Assembly: GCA_902618945.1 (NCBI GenBank)
Contig: CACNCK010000001.1
Coordinates: 62,001 to 126,000 of the forward strand
Direction: 5' to 3'
DNA length: 64,000 nt
DNA from: an uncultured SAR86 cluster bacterium
GTDB lineage: Bacteria; Pseudomonadota; Gammaproteobacteria; Magnimaribacterales; Magnimaribacteraceae
In this document: positions 36,401-50,416 of the stretch, piece by piece
Layout: every line of letters begins with the position of its first letter
How positions within the stretch are numbered: the stretch's first letter is position 1
Made by a program: the position numbers and the translations under genes
The notes under the pieces: model-generated
What the model was told of the DNA's origin: nothing
The model's database searches: none
What the model saw: only the letters and a program-made list of their open reading frames with translations

Positions 36401-37408
36401 TCAATTGCTAGTAAAACTTCTTTTAATTTCTTCGTATTCTTTTTTTGACAATCTCGGCCCATTTTTTTGAACAATTCTAGAGGCAGCGAAGCATCCAAAT
36501 TTGGAGGATTCCTCAAGATTTTTTTGATTATTTAGACCATTTAAAACAGCACCAGCAAACATATCCCCAGCACCATTTGTATCTATAGCCTTGACCTTTT
36601 GTCCAGAAACAGAAAATTCATAATTTTCATCATAACCGATGCAACCATCTGGCCCTTTTGTAATGATAAGGTTACGAGTGTAATTTTTAAAATAACTAAA
36701 AATTTCCTTTTCATTAACACAACCTGTGAACTCCTGGGCTTCTGATTCATTACAGAAAATTAGATCGCAATTAATTTCTATAAGTTCGACAAGTTCTTTT
36801 TTAAATGACTTCACTATAAAAGCATCTGACAAAGATAGTGCTACTTTAGTGTTATATTTTTTTGCTTGTATTATTGCCTCATGGAAAGTGTCATAACCTT
36901 CTGGAGAGGCAACTAGATAGCCTTCTAAAAATATGTAATCAGAGTTTTTGATAACTTCCCGATCCACATTGCTGGTAGAAATATTAGAATTTATTCCTAG
37001 GTTTGTGCACATAGTTCTTTCTGCGTCATCTGAGATCATGACTAGACATTGCCCAGAAGGTATTTCTGAATCAATCAATTCAGAATTATGACCGATTCCA
37101 TTGGACGATAAGTCCTCTAGATAAAATCTTCCGTTGTGATCATCAGAAACAATACAAGACATATGACAAGAAGATCCAAAAAGAGAAGCAGCAACAACTG
37201 AATTAGTGGCAGAACCGCCGCAAGCCTTGTCTGGTGATTTCCCAAGATCCATGAGCTCTTGAATTAAATTAATCTGATCATCTTTTTCAATTAATGTCAT
37301 ACCTCCCTTAGCTATACCTCTCTCTTCATTTGCTTTAACGAAATCATCATCAATTTGAAAGGTTATATCTACTAAAGCACTACCAAGACAACAAAGATCA
37401 TATTTCAT
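36401..37408 (-). CDS. PfkB-family carbohydrate/adenosine kinase
   Basis: A 335-residue ribokinase-family kinase from ATG 37408. CCLGSALVDI opens the domain, GGSATNS is the substrate-binding loop, and DTNGAGDMFAGAVLNGL is the anion-hole/catalytic-base signature. Overall form is closest to adenosine-kinase-like PfkB proteins common in marine bacteria. The substrate could be adenosine or a sugar. Stand-alone between dksA and the divergent mrcB. Confidence 0.88.
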   Translation of the reverse strand: MKYDLCCLGSALVDITFQIDDDFVKANEERGIAKGGMTLIEKDDQINLIQELMDLGKSPDKACGGSATNSVVAASLFGSSCHMSCIVSDDHNGRFYLEDLSSNGIGHNSELIDSEIPSGQCLVMISDDAERTMCTNLGINSNISTSNVDREVIKNSDYIFLEGYLVASPEGYDTFHEAIIQAKKYNTKVALSLSDAFIVKSFKKELVELIEINCDLIFCNESEAQEFTGCVNEKEIFSYFKNYTRNLIITKGPDGCIGYDENYEFSVSGQKVKAIDTNGAGDMFAGAVLNGLNNQKNLEESSKFGCFAASRIVQKNGPRLSKKEYEEIKRSFTSN

Positions 37409-37473
37409 TTTTTTACACAAAATTTTTTAAAAAACGTAGACTGTGCTAAATGGACCAAGTAATCAAGTATTAA

Positions 37474-39771
37474 ATGAAATTTAAGCTGACAATAGGATTT
37501 TTTATCGGTTTTATTTCGATAATAGTCTTTATTTTCACTGCCGCGACTGTTGCAGTTCTTGACTATCGAGTTACATCTAAACTTGACGGTGTACTGTGGA
37601 CCATACCTGCAAAAATCTATTCACGTCCTTTGGAATTGGCAGAAGGTATTCACCTAAATAAGGATAATCTGATTAAAGAATTAGAAATGCTTTCGTATGA
37701 AAGGGTTAAAAATCCCATGCAGCCTGGTGAGTTTAAATTTTCTAAAGATGATCTAAAAATATTTCTACGAGGTTATTTAGATCAGCGCTCGGGTATATTT
37801 AATATCAATTTTGATAATTCTGAGATTAAAGGAATTACAAATCAGTTGGGTATAGCCGAAGATTTAATAAAACTTGAACCAATCGTTATTGGCGGCATGT
37901 ACCCTTCCCATATGGAGGATAGAGTACTTCTTAATTGGCCAGAAGTACCACCAATATTAGTAGACACTATTCTTGCAGTGGAAGATCAAGATTTTTTTAA
38001 TCATTATGGAATTTCATTGAAATCTATTTCAAGAGCGTTTCTAAGAAATGTGCAAGCTGGAGAAGTAGAGCAAGGCGGTAGCACCATCACTCAACAATTA
38101 GCTAAAAGCCTATTCTTTTCATCTGAGCAAACCATAAGACGGAAGGTTTTGGAAGCAATAGCTTCTTTGATAATAGAATTTCGTTACTCAAAAGAAGAAA
38201 TTCTTTTGGCATATATCAATGACGTATTCCTTGCACAATCAGGGAAGAGAGCAATTCACGGATTTGGGATGGGGGCACAACATTTTTTTGGCACTTCAAT
38301 TCAGAATCTTTCTACGGATCAAGTAGCTCTTTTAGTAGGAATGCTCAAAGGGCCTTCTTTTTATAATCCAAGAAGAAATCCTAATAATGCCACCAAAAGA
38401 AGGAACTTAGTCTTAAGAGTTTTAAATATCAGCAATAAAATATCAGATACATCATTCGAGACACTAAAAAGTAAAGAGCTTGGAATTTCCTTGCCTAATT
38501 ATAGAACTGAGACCAGATATCCTGCTTTCCATGACATAGTTCGGTTGGAACTCCAGAAGAATTTTAATGAGAAAGAACTTCGAACTAAGGGCTTGGCAGT
38601 CGAAACTAATTTGGATCCTGTATTACAAGATTCTTTAGAGAATAATCTTCAAAAAACTAAACTTCAGTTGATAAAAAAATATGGATCTAGACTTGAAGAT
38701 CTTGAGGGTGCTGCCATAGCAGTTGATATTTCTAGTGGTGAGGTCAAAGCTGTTGCAGGAAGTACCAAGCCATCTAGTTATGGTTTCAATAGATCTATAA
38801 ATGCTATAAGGCCAATAGGATCTTTAGTGAAACCTTTCATCTATCTAACGGCTCTAGACCAATATGATGACTATAATCTGACTACTTTATTGGATGATTC
38901 CAAGTTAAGTCTTATTAGTGGTGGAAAAGTTTGGGAACCTGATAATTTTGATAAGAAATTTCACGGTGAAATACCATTACATGTAGCTTTATGGCAATCT
39001 TATAATATCGCTTCAGCCAGGCTTGGATTAGATTTGGGATATAAAGCTGTAGAAAATATGTTTCTTAACCTTGGCATAAAAAAGGATGTTCCTAATTATC
39101 CTTCCCTTTTTATAGGGGCGTTTGAACTTTCTCCTTATCAGGCTATACAAGCTTATCAGACTATAGCAAGTGATGGTTTTTACTCGCCTTTGAGATCAAT
39201 TAGGCAAATTAAGGATACTCAGGGAAAGATCGAATTCTCTTATCCTTACAGTATAGATCAAACAATTAGACCTGAACCGGTAGCATTATTGAAATTTGCA
39301 ATGCAACAAACTTTTGAACGCGGTACTGCAAGAGGTTATTCAAATAATCAGATTCAATTATGGAATGCTGGAGGTAAAACAGGCACCTCAGATGATCAAA
39401 GAGACAGTTGGTTTGTTGGTTTTGCAGGCGAACTTTTGGTTCTTGTATGGCTTGGATTTGATGACAACAGACAAACTCCCTTAACTGGACGAACGGGTGC
39501 ATTTGAGGTTTGGAAAAATTTCGTAAATGATGTTAAGCCTGTTAAAACCATTAAACCTTCACTTCCTCGTATCATTTATGTATGGACGGATATTGAGGAT
39601 GGATTAAGAAGTGGTAAAAAATGTAAAAATTCTATACTTATTCCTTTTATAGAAGGCACTGAACCGAATAAAATTCCAGATGTCAGAAGAGAATGTTCCA
39701 GTAAGATTGAGAGTTCAAGAAACACTGTAATGGACAAGTTAAAAGAAGTTTTTGAGGTAGGACAGGGGTGA
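37474..39771 (+). CDS. mrcB: Bifunctional penicillin-binding protein 1B
   Basis: A 765-residue inner-membrane enzyme with a single N-terminal helix (about 5-28) and then a UB2H-like segment. The glycosyltransferase domain has EDQDFFNHYGIS and QGGSTITQQLAKSLFFS, and the transpeptidase domain has GSLVKPF (SxxK), SYN and KTGTSDD. It polymerises and cross-links peptidoglycan. It is shorter than E. coli PBP1B, mainly in the cytoplasmic N-terminus. The stop overlaps the next lipoprotein GTG. Confidence 0.93.
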   Translation: MKFKLTIGFFIGFISIIVFIFTAATVAVLDYRVTSKLDGVLWTIPAKIYSRPLELAEGIHLNKDNLIKELEMLSYERVKNPMQPGEFKFSKDDLKIFLRGYLDQRSGIFNINFDNSEIKGITNQLGIAEDLIKLEPIVIGGMYPSHMEDRVLLNWPEVPPILVDTILAVEDQDFFNHYGISLKSISRAFLRNVQAGEVEQGGSTITQQLAKSLFFSSEQTIRRKVLEAIASLIIEFRYSKEEILLAYINDVFLAQSGKRAIHGFGMGAQHFFGTSIQNLSTDQVALLVGMLKGPSFYNPRRNPNNATKRRNLVLRVLNISNKISDTSFETLKSKELGISLPNYRTETRYPAFHDIVRLELQKNFNEKELRTKGLAVETNLDPVLQDSLENNLQKTKLQLIKKYGSRLEDLEGAAIAVDISSGEVKAVAGSTKPSSYGFNRSINAIRPIGSLVKPFIYLTALDQYDDYNLTTLLDDSKLSLISGGKVWEPDNFDKKFHGEIPLHVALWQSYNIASARLGLDLGYKAVENMFLNLGIKKDVPNYPSLFIGAFELSPYQAIQAYQTIASDGFYSPLRSIRQIKDTQGKIEFSYPYSIDQTIRPEPVALLKFAMQQTFERGTARGYSNNQIQLWNAGGKTGTSDDQRDSWFVGFAGELLVLVWLGFDDNRQTPLTGRTGAFEVWKNFVNDVKPVKTIKPSLPRIIYVWTDIEDGLRSGKKCKNSILIPFIEGTEPNKIPDVRRECSSKIESSRNTVMDKLKEVFEVGQG

Positions 39772-40208
39772 AGTTAATTAAAATATCAACAATTCTTTTA
39801 ATTGTTACAGGTTTATTGTCATGTGCATCGAATCAAAACATCCGGGATATTAGTAAATATAAGATTCCAGTAAATGATTTCTCCAAAACTGTTGAGCTTT
39901 TGATTTCTAACCAGCAATTCTTGGAAGATGAAATTATGAAAATAAATTCACAAAATCCTTCCGTTCAAAGGATACTTTTAGCTGCTGACTCTGACTTGAA
40001 ACAAGAAAACTATATTAAAACTAACTCTGAACTAGAAAGGGCTTTTAGGATAACTAAAAATGATGGTGCTCTATATCTGAGATTAGCACACTTAAGGTAT
40101 AAACAAGGGTTATTGAAGGAATCTGAATCCTTTGCCTCAAAAGGATTGTTGTTAACAAATATTTCATCTTGGGAAAGATTACTTCTAAATGTTTATCTTA
40201 AAAACTAA
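39768..40208 (+). CDS. Small TPR-like lipoprotein
   Basis: A 146-residue protein beginning with GTG in a 4-base overlap with mrcB. The signal sequence ends in the lipobox LLSC (Cys18), so it should be lipid-anchored. The C-terminal half (about 75-146) has two helix-turn-helix units resembling tetratricopeptide repeats (ALYLRLAHLRYKQG). Coupling to PBP1B suggests an activator or scaffold for the synthase, analogous in position only to LpoB; no LpoB domain is seen. Confidence 0.72.
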   Translation: MKLIKISTILLIVTGLLSCASNQNIRDISKYKIPVNDFSKTVELLISNQQFLEDEIMKINSQNPSVQRILLAADSDLKQENYIKTNSELERAFRITKNDGALYLRLAHLRYKQGLLKESESFASKGLLLTNISSWERLLLNVYLKN

Positions 40209-40234
40209 GTCTAGATAGTCTCATTGCAAGTATA

Positions 40235-40240
40235 TATAAT
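40235..40240 (+). promoter_or_regulatory. Candidate -10 box upstream of argC
   Basis: TATAAT lies 29 bases before the argC ATG, inside an AT run. The -35 position at 17-base spacing is poor, so this could be an activator-dependent or extended -10 promoter, or chance. Confidence 0.3.
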
Positions 40241-40269
40241 CCGCTCCCCTTAAATATTGAAGCTTATTG

Positions 40270-41277
40270 ATGACCAAAGTTGGAATTATAGGAGGATCAG
40301 GTTTTGCTGGCGAAGAGCTAATAAAACTTTTATCTCTGCATGACTCAAGCTCTATAGTAGCTATTAGCTCAAGAGAGCTTAAAAACACACCTGTGTCAGA
40401 CTTATTTCAAGGTACTGATTTAAATTTTGTAGATCCGGAAGATCAGATTTTTTTTCAATGTGATGTTGTTTTCTTTGCAACTCCTCATGGAACTGCAATG
40501 AATAAAGCAGACTCTTTTATTCAGAAAGGAATAAAAGTCATTGATCTATCTGCAGATTTTCGACTAAAAGATCCTTCAATCTGGAAAGAATGGTATGGTT
40601 CGAACCATAAAGACTTAGAAAACTTAAATAATTCTATTTACGGTCTAACTGAACTTAATGCTGAGTTGATTGAAACAGGTAATCTTATAGCTGTACCTGG
40701 TTGTTATCCAACTGCATCTATTCTAGGGTTGCTTCCTTTAGTTAGCAACAAGCTTCCGATAGATTCAATTATCATTGATGCAAAGTCAGGAATTAGTGGT
40801 GCAGGTAGGACTAAAGTTAACGAAAGTTTAAAAGATGAAATTCAAGAAAATTTTAAAGCATATGCTACTGGAGGACATCGACATCTCCCTGAAATAATTG
40901 AAGTCCTTGAAGGAATTCATGGATCATCTTTAAAGATTAATTTTTTGCCTCATCTTATTCCCGCTATGAGAGGAATTTACTCAACTATGTATGTTAATTT
41001 CGAGGATACTCAGTATCAATCTATAGAAGATATTTATAGAGATTTTTATCAAGACTCACTTAATATTGAATTAATGTTAGATGGTCAGGTTCCTGAAATT
41101 TTGAAAGTTGCTGAAACAAATAATTGTCAGATAGGTATTTATCAATCAACCATTGAAAATCAAGTTGTGATCATTTCGGCCATTGATAATTTAGTTAAAG
41201 GAGCCGCAGGTCAGGCGATAGAATGCTACAATCTTATGACTGGTAATTATCAATTGGAAGGTATACATAATGGTTGA
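40270..41277 (+). CDS. argC: N-acetyl-gamma-glutamyl-phosphate reductase
   Basis: A 335-residue enzyme of arginine synthesis from ATG 40270 (a TTG lies one codon earlier). [18 protein letters not shown] is the NADP-binding start, FATPHGTAM the family motif, and VPGCYPTA contains the catalytic Cys. It reduces N-acetylglutamyl phosphate to the semialdehyde. It overlaps erpA by 8 bases and opens the conserved argC-erpA-anmK-M23-tyrS-rrn block known from Pseudomonas. Confidence 0.95.
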   Translation: MTKVGIIGGSGFAGEELIKLLSLHDSSSIVAISSRELKNTPVSDLFQGTDLNFVDPEDQIFFQCDVVFFATPHGTAMNKADSFIQKGIKVIDLSADFRLKDPSIWKEWYGSNHKDLENLNNSIYGLTELNAELIETGNLIAVPGCYPTASILGLLPLVSNKLPIDSIIIDAKSGISGAGRTKVNESLKDEIQENFKAYATGGHRHLPEIIEVLEGIHGSSLKINFLPHLIPAMRGIYSTMYVNFEDTQYQSIEDIYRDFYQDSLNIELMLDGQVPEILKVAETNNCQIGIYQSTIENQVVIISAIDNLVKGAAGQAIECYNLMTGNYQLEGIHNG

Positions 41278-41620
41278 AACTTATACACCCTCTTTAATGC
41301 AACTGACAGACGGAGCTGTACATAAGATTTTATCTCTCAAAAGTAAGGAGTCAGAATCTGAGATTCTGAATCTCAGGGTATATGTTACAGGCGGAGGATG
41401 TTCGGGTTTTCAGTACGGGTTTTCTTTTGATAATACGATAGACGAAGATGACACCTGTATAGAAAAAGAGGGAGCTAATCTAGTTATTGACTCCTTAAGC
41501 TTGCAGTATCTTCAAGGATCAACAGTAGATTACGTAGAAGATTTAACGGGTTCAAAATTTATAATTTCTAACCCGAATGCCACTACGACTTGCGGATGTG
41601 GGGAGTCCTTCTCTATTTAG
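41270..41620 (+). CDS. erpA: Iron-sulfur cluster insertion protein ErpA
   Basis: A 116-residue A-type Fe-S carrier. Its three ligand cysteines are in [11 protein letters not shown] and the C-terminal TTCGCGESF. It delivers [4Fe-4S] clusters to apo-targets such as isoprenoid enzymes. Coupled to argC by an 8-base overlap and convergent with anmK by 8 bases. Confidence 0.95.
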   Translation: MVETYTPSLMQLTDGAVHKILSLKSKESESEILNLRVYVTGGGCSGFQYGFSFDNTIDEDDTCIEKEGANLVIDSLSLQYLQGSTVDYVEDLTGSKFIISNPNATTTCGCGESFSI

Positions 41621-42722
41621 CAGGTAAATACACTTTACCTAAGTAGACTTTCTCATTGCTACCTGTAATCGCGCCCATATCAAATTTGATATTGTTAACC
41701 CTTTTGTATGCCAACCAAGCAAAACAAATAGCTTCTATGTAATCTGGATCTAGCCCGAGTTTAGCTGTCGTGTAACATTTTTCTCCCAAAAGGAATGATA
41801 TCCTTTTCATCAAAAATTTATTATGAACTCCACCACCACATATATATATTTTTTTACTAGAGATTTTAAGTTCCTCCAAAGAATTTGAGAGACTGCTTGC
41901 AGTAAGCTCTACCAAAGTTGCTTGAGTATCAGAAGGATCTATTTCTCGGTTTAGTTTCATTAGACAATCTTGAAGCCAACTTAAGTTGAAGTAATCTGGG
42001 CCAGTACTTTTAGGCGGCTCAAGCGAAAAATAATTATCCTTCATCATTATATTAAGTAAGTCTTGATCTACAGTTCCTGATTTTGCCCATCTACCTTTGT
42101 TGTCATAGTCTCCCTTTCTATTCTTTTTCGTCCAAATATCTAAAAGACAATTGCCTGGACCAGTATCAAAACCTATTATCTCTCCGCCACCTAATAACGA
42201 AACATTAGCAATACCTCCAATATTTATTATTAATCTGCTCTTATTTTCCTCAGCGAATACTTCTTTATGAAAAACAGGAGATAAAGGTGCGCCTTGTCCT
42301 CCTTTCGTAATGTCATCATCTCTGAAATTGGCAACAGTTTTTATACCAAGCTGATTACTTATTAACTGAGGATTACCAATTTGAAGTGAAAAAGGAGGTA
42401 TAGAATTAGGTTCATGTTTTATGGTTTGCCCATGAGAACCTATCGCCTCAATTTTTTCTTTTTTCAAATTAAGAGATGCAATAAATTCTTCTATTTTATC
42501 GGAAAAAAATTCGCCTAGTCTTAAATCTAAATCTTTGATCAGAGTCTCGTTAAGCTTCTTAGCTCTTGTATTTTCACTAATTTCTTCTTTTATATTACTT
42601 GGTATATCGTAATTCTTTAGTCCAATTATGTTCAGCTCATTATCAGAAAACTCAACTGCTGCACAATCTAAAGAATCTGCACTAGTTCCAGTCATTAACC
42701 CAATGTAGATTTCACCCACCAT
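41613..42722 (-). CDS. anmK: Anhydro-N-acetylmuramic acid kinase
   Basis: A 369-residue sugar kinase. [14 protein letters not shown] is the N-terminal phosphate loop, GSHGQT and NIGGIANVS follow, and DTGPGN is the catalytic stretch. It phosphorylates and opens anhydroMurNAc in cell-wall recycling. The start overlaps the M23 peptidase stop by 11 bases, pairing wall cleavage with wall recycling. Confidence 0.95.
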   Translation of the reverse strand: MVGEIYIGLMTGTSADSLDCAAVEFSDNELNIIGLKNYDIPSNIKEEISENTRAKKLNETLIKDLDLRLGEFFSDKIEEFIASLNLKKEKIEAIGSHGQTIKHEPNSIPPFSLQIGNPQLISNQLGIKTVANFRDDDITKGGQGAPLSPVFHKEVFAEENKSRLIINIGGIANVSLLGGGEIIGFDTGPGNCLLDIWTKKNRKGDYDNKGRWAKSGTVDQDLLNIMMKDNYFSLEPPKSTGPDYFNLSWLQDCLMKLNREIDPSDTQATLVELTASSLSNSLEELKISSKKIYICGGGVHNKFLMKRISFLLGEKCYTTAKLGLDPDYIEAICFAWLAYKRVNNIKFDMGAITGSNEKVYLGKVYLPAK

Positions 42723-44016
42723 AAACTTCTCTTTGATTAATAAGAGATTTATAATTACTTAGTTCATTCAAGAGATTTTGAGATCTTTTTCTGTAGTTAT
42801 TGAGTTCAGAAGAATTAATGGGTGAGGCATTTGGAAACTTTACTTTAAGAGGGTCCGTGTGCTTTCCGTTAACATGGAATTCATAATGCAAATGAGGGCC
42901 AGTTGCTAGGCCAGTGCTACCTACATACCCAATTGTTTGACCTTGTTTGACCTTACGACCAACTTTTGTTCTTGAGCTAAATTTATCCAAATGACAGTAA
43001 CGAGTAACATAATCTTCAGAGTGCTTAATCTTAATTTCATTACCGCATCCTCCATTATATTGAGCAAATAATATTGTTCCATCACCAGTTGCTCTAATTG
43101 GAGAGCCCTTATTGGCTGCATAATCTACCCCTTTGTGTGCTCTTATTGTGTGTAAAACAGGATGTCTCCTATTAAGATTATACTTTGAACTTATGTAACT
43201 TAATTTCACAGGAGATCTAAGAAATGCCTTTTTTACATTTTGGCCATCGAGATTAAAATACTCTGAAGTTTTTGAATCCAAGTCATATCTAACTGCAATA
43301 AATTTTTTATCCCTATTATTAAATTCTGAAATAAGGATATCCCCGTCAATTGCTTTTTCTCCATTAATAATTATTTCCTCATAGATTATGCTGTAACTAT
43401 CACCTTTTCTTATGTCATGAGTAAAATCTATATCCCAACCATTAATATAAGCCAAGTCCATTAATACACTGTCAGGGACATTCTCCTTTAGACCGGATAC
43501 ATACATTGAATCTTCAATAATCACATGCTTAAAGACTTTTACTTTTTCTATTTTTGATAAGTATTTTGAAATAGAGTAACCATCCTCATTTCTTTCAGCC
43601 CGTATGCCACTCTTTATGTCATCAATATAATACAATTTCAGCAGCTCTCCTTTGTCATTCATAAAGATCTTGATCTTATCTCCGACTTCAATTTTCGACA
43701 AAAGACTGCTTTCTTTACTATTAATTAACCTGATTATGTCTTCTTGCAAAACTCCGAGTTGATTCAGAATTGTGAAGAGTGAATCATTTCTTTTGATTAA
43801 AGCCTCTTTTTCTATTGGGGGTATATCAATTTGATAGCTATCAGTAAGGGAACTAAGAGAAAATGATTTTGTTAGTTCGGAGTATGGATTCTCTTCAGTA
43901 AATTTTATGTTACCTAGTAGGCTAATAGAAATTATCAAAATTGAACCAATCAAAAGAGTAAAGATATGCTTTCTCGGAAAGTTTTTTAAAACATTGATTA
44001 ATTCTCTAACCAGCAT
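42712..44016 (-). CDS. M23-family peptidoglycan endopeptidase (MepM-like)
   Basis: A 434-residue protein from the chosen ATG 44016; the frame runs further up to the tyrS start, but the added residues would precede the membrane segment. One membrane helix (about 16-35) is followed by LysM/OapA-like and SH3-like regions. The C-terminal LytM domain has HKGVDYA and HLHYEF zinc ligands with CHLD between. Cleaves peptide cross-links in the periplasm to allow wall growth. Divergent from tyrS with 44 bases between. Confidence 0.9.
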   Translation of the reverse strand: MLVRELINVLKNFPRKHIFTLLIGSILIISISLLGNIKFTEENPYSELTKSFSLSSLTDSYQIDIPPIEKEALIKRNDSLFTILNQLGVLQEDIIRLINSKESSLLSKIEVGDKIKIFMNDKGELLKLYYIDDIKSGIRAERNEDGYSISKYLSKIEKVKVFKHVIIEDSMYVSGLKENVPDSVLMDLAYINGWDIDFTHDIRKGDSYSIIYEEIIINGEKAIDGDILISEFNNRDKKFIAVRYDLDSKTSEYFNLDGQNVKKAFLRSPVKLSYISSKYNLNRRHPVLHTIRAHKGVDYAANKGSPIRATGDGTILFAQYNGGCGNEIKIKHSEDYVTRYCHLDKFSSRTKVGRKVKQGQTIGYVGSTGLATGPHLHYEFHVNGKHTDPLKVKFPNASPINSSELNNYRKRSQNLLNELSNYKSLINQREVYGG

Positions 44017-44060
44017 AAAGTCGAATGATACCTTAAAAAAGAACATATAATAGAATAACA

Positions 44061-45251
44061 ATGAGCAAAGAGAACCTAGAATTACTCACTAGAGGGACTG
44101 AAGAAATTATTCCTGAAGAGAACTTTTTGGAGCAGATAAAATCAAAGAGAAAGTTAAGAGTGAAAGCAGGATTCGACCCTACCTCGCCTGATTTACATTT
44201 AGGCCATACTGTACTTTTGAATAAGATGAAAATCTTCCAAGATTTAGGTCATGAAGTAATTTTTTTGATTGGAGATTTCACTGGTCTTGTTGGTGATCCT
44301 TCAGGAGTAAATGAAACACGCCCAGTTCTAACTCAAGACCAGCTTGATAAAAATGCAGAGACTTATAAAGAACAGGTTTTCAAAATCTTGGATCCTAATA
44401 AAACAGAGATCCGATTCAATTCTGAATGGATGAACCAAGTTGATCCTTCTGAATTTATTAAAATGCTTTCGTCCTATACAGTTGCAAGAATGTTAGAACG
44501 GGATGATTTCTCAAAAAGATATAAATCTCACCAGCCTATTTCTATTCATGAATTTTTGTATCCTATTTTACAAGGTTTTGATTCCGTAAAATTAGAAGCA
44601 GACGTTGAGTTGGGTGGAACAGATCAGAAATTTAATTTACTTTTAGGTCGCGAAGTCCAAAAATACTATGGATGTAATCAACAATCCATTATGACTGTTC
44701 CTCTTCTTGAAGGACTAGATGGTGTTAAGAAGATGTCCAAATCTTTAGGAAATTATGTAGCTCTGGAAGATAGCCCTGATGATATGTTTGGAAAAATCAT
44801 GTCTATTTCCGACGATTTAATGTGGCGATATTTTTCTCTTTTGAGTTTTAAATCCTCTGAAGAGATATCTAATCTGAAAGAAGAGATTAAAGAAGGAGCT
44901 AATCCAAGAGATATTAAGTTTTTACTAGCTGAAGAAATAGTTGAAAGATTTAATAATGGTGTGGGTAGCAAATCAAAAGAGAATTTTATAAACAGATTCC
45001 AAAAAGGAAATATTTCACAGGAGCTTGACGAAATAAATTTTGAAATCTCAGAAAATTCAGAGCTTTTGACTAGAGTCTTAAAAGAATCAGAGTTACTAAG
45101 GAGCACATCTGATGCCATCAGGATGATAAAACAAGGTGCAATTAAAGTTAATGATGAAAGAGTTTCAGATCCTAAATTCTTATTAAAAAAAGGCTCTTCG
45201 AATCTAGTGTTGGTAGGTAAAAAGAAAGCTGCAAGAATTAATATAAAATAA
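44061..45251 (+). CDS. tyrS: Tyrosyl-tRNA synthetase
   Basis: A 396-residue class I synthetase. LHLGHT is the HIGH motif, KMSKS is intact in [11 protein letters not shown], and [11 protein letters not shown] contacts tyrosine. The C-terminal S4-like domain (about 330-396) binds tRNA. It lies directly upstream of the rRNA operon, as in Pseudomonas. Confidence 0.96.
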   Translation: MSKENLELLTRGTEEIIPEENFLEQIKSKRKLRVKAGFDPTSPDLHLGHTVLLNKMKIFQDLGHEVIFLIGDFTGLVGDPSGVNETRPVLTQDQLDKNAETYKEQVFKILDPNKTEIRFNSEWMNQVDPSEFIKMLSSYTVARMLERDDFSKRYKSHQPISIHEFLYPILQGFDSVKLEADVELGGTDQKFNLLLGREVQKYYGCNQQSIMTVPLLEGLDGVKKMSKSLGNYVALEDSPDDMFGKIMSISDDLMWRYFSLLSFKSSEEISNLKEEIKEGANPRDIKFLLAEEIVERFNNGVGSKSKENFINRFQKGNISQELDEINFEISENSELLTRVLKESELLRSTSDAIRMIKQGAIKVNDERVSDPKFLLKKGSSNLVLVGKKKAARINIK

Positions 45252-45264
45252 TCAAGAAAAACTT

Positions 45265-45293
45265 TTTTGAAACACCATATTATGTTGTATACT
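45265..45293 (+). promoter_or_regulatory. Putative rrn promoter
   Basis: A -10 box TATACT at 45288-45293 follows either TTTTGA (45265-45270, 17-base spacing) or TTGAAA (45267-45272, 15-base spacing). A GC-rich stretch GCGC comes right after the -10, as expected of the discriminator of stringently controlled rRNA promoters. The start of transcription should fall near 45300. AT-rich sequence upstream could act as an UP element. Confidence 0.6.
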
Positions 45294-45299
45294 GCGCTG

Positions 45300-45325
45300 C
45301 CTTCGTTCGCGAAGGGGAGTTTTTT
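45300..45325 (+). terminator. Stable hairpin plus T-run at the rrn transcript start (terminator or pause)
   Basis: CCTTCG-TTCG-CGAAGG is a perfect 6-bp stem with a TTCG loop, followed after GGAG by six T. It could be the tyrS terminator, or, since the predicted rrn start is at its first base, a 5' hairpin on pre-rRNA. The 4-base gap before the T-run makes it a weak intrinsic terminator. Confidence 0.45.
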
Positions 45326-45335
45326 AAAAAGTTTT

Positions 45336-45352
45336 AATAAGTAATTCGTGTG
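45336..45352 (+). other. 5' arm of the 16S precursor processing stem
   Basis: Seventeen bases exactly complementary to 47035-47051 beyond the 16S 3' end. The duplex brackets the 16S gene and is the expected RNase III substrate. Two G-U pairs and a further CGC/GCG could extend it. A competing perfect hairpin, GCGCTTA-TAAT-TAAGCGC, lies at 45354-45371, and a smaller one at 45426-45442. Confidence 0.8.
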
Positions 45353-45455
45353 GGCGCTTATAATTAAGCGCAACTTACCAAAGTCAGTAATTAATCCATA
45401 TTTATATAGATTAATAAGCTGATTTAGTGTCATTTTGGCACTTAATTCAAAATTC

Positions 45456-47007
<1,552 letters not shown>

Positions 47008-47295
47008 AACTAAAATCGTTTTTTTGTAGGCGTTCACACGAATTACTTATTTATCTTTGATCTCTTTATAGATTTTAGATGCGTTTTTTAACATTTTTAT
47101 AAGTTCAATCAAGTCATATCAAAAGCATTTATGTTTTAGATATGCAAATTAACTATTCATTAAAGGTTTTATTATTCTTTTAATCCGAAACCTTATATGA
47201 ATAACTGCAAAGTAATTTGGCGTTTTGTGTTTTTTTAAAACACATATTGTAGATAGAAATGCTTGAAAATATCATTAAGTTAATTGATGTAATAT
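47008..47295 (+). other. 16S-23S internal transcribed spacer without tRNA genes
   Basis: A 288-base AT-rich spacer. No cloverleaf or tRNA-Ile/Ala sequence is present on either strand. It holds the 3' arm of the 16S stem (47035-47051), a TGTGTTTT-TTT-AAAACACA hairpin (47226-47244), a weaker AAGGTTT/AAACCTT pairing, and the 5' arm of the 23S stem at its end. Confidence 0.9.
47035..47051 (+). other. 3' arm of the 16S precursor processing stem
   Basis: Reverse complement of 45336-45352, beginning 28 bases after the mature 16S end. Together they form a 17-bp perfect helix in the transcript. Confidence 0.8.

Positions 47296-47302
<7 letters not shown>
47284..47302 (+). other. 5' arm of the 23S precursor/terminal stem
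   Basis: Nineteen bases that pair with 50186-50204 with one U-G wobble and no gap. It includes the terminal helix of mature 23S and continues into the flanks, as for the standard RNase III stem of pre-23S. Confidence 0.8.
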
Positions 47303-50185
<2,883 letters not shown>

Positions 50186-50192
<7 letters not shown>

Positions 50193-50204
50193 GTATTACA
50201 TCAA
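50186..50204 (+). other. 3' arm of the 23S precursor/terminal stem
   Basis: Pairs with 47284-47302 over 19 bases (one wobble), closing the 23S domain in the precursor. Confidence 0.8.
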
Positions 50205-50255
50205 GTAATTTTTTGATATAACCAATTTGCTAAATAGATTGAATTTATAAGTTTA

Positions 50256-50373
50256 TGTCTGATGACCATAGCAAGAGTGAACCACCTGATACCTTTTCGA
50301 ACTCAGAAGTGAAACCTTTTAGCGCCGATGGTAGTGTGGTTGCGACCATGTGAGAGTAGGACATCGTCAGACT
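50256..50373 (+). rRNA. 5S ribosomal RNA
   Basis: About 118 bases, 64 bases after 23S. The ends pair (GTCTGA at 50257 with TCAGAC at 50367-50372). The interior has CGAACTCAGAAGTGAAAC and GGTAGTGTGG as in gammaproteobacterial 5S. No tRNA follows it. Confidence 0.95.
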
Positions 50374-50383
50374 TATTTTAAAT

Positions 50384-50416
50384 ACCCTTCTAATTTTTAA
50401 TTAGGAGGGTTTTTTT
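50384..50416 (+). terminator. Rho-independent terminator of the rrn operon
   Basis: CCCTTCTAA (50385-50393) pairs with TTAGGAGGG (50401-50409) through one wobble around a 7-base loop, followed by seven T. It overlaps the last codons and stop of the convergent coaW gene, so the terminator arm also encodes that protein's C-terminal Asn-Pro-Pro-Asn. Confidence 0.85.
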
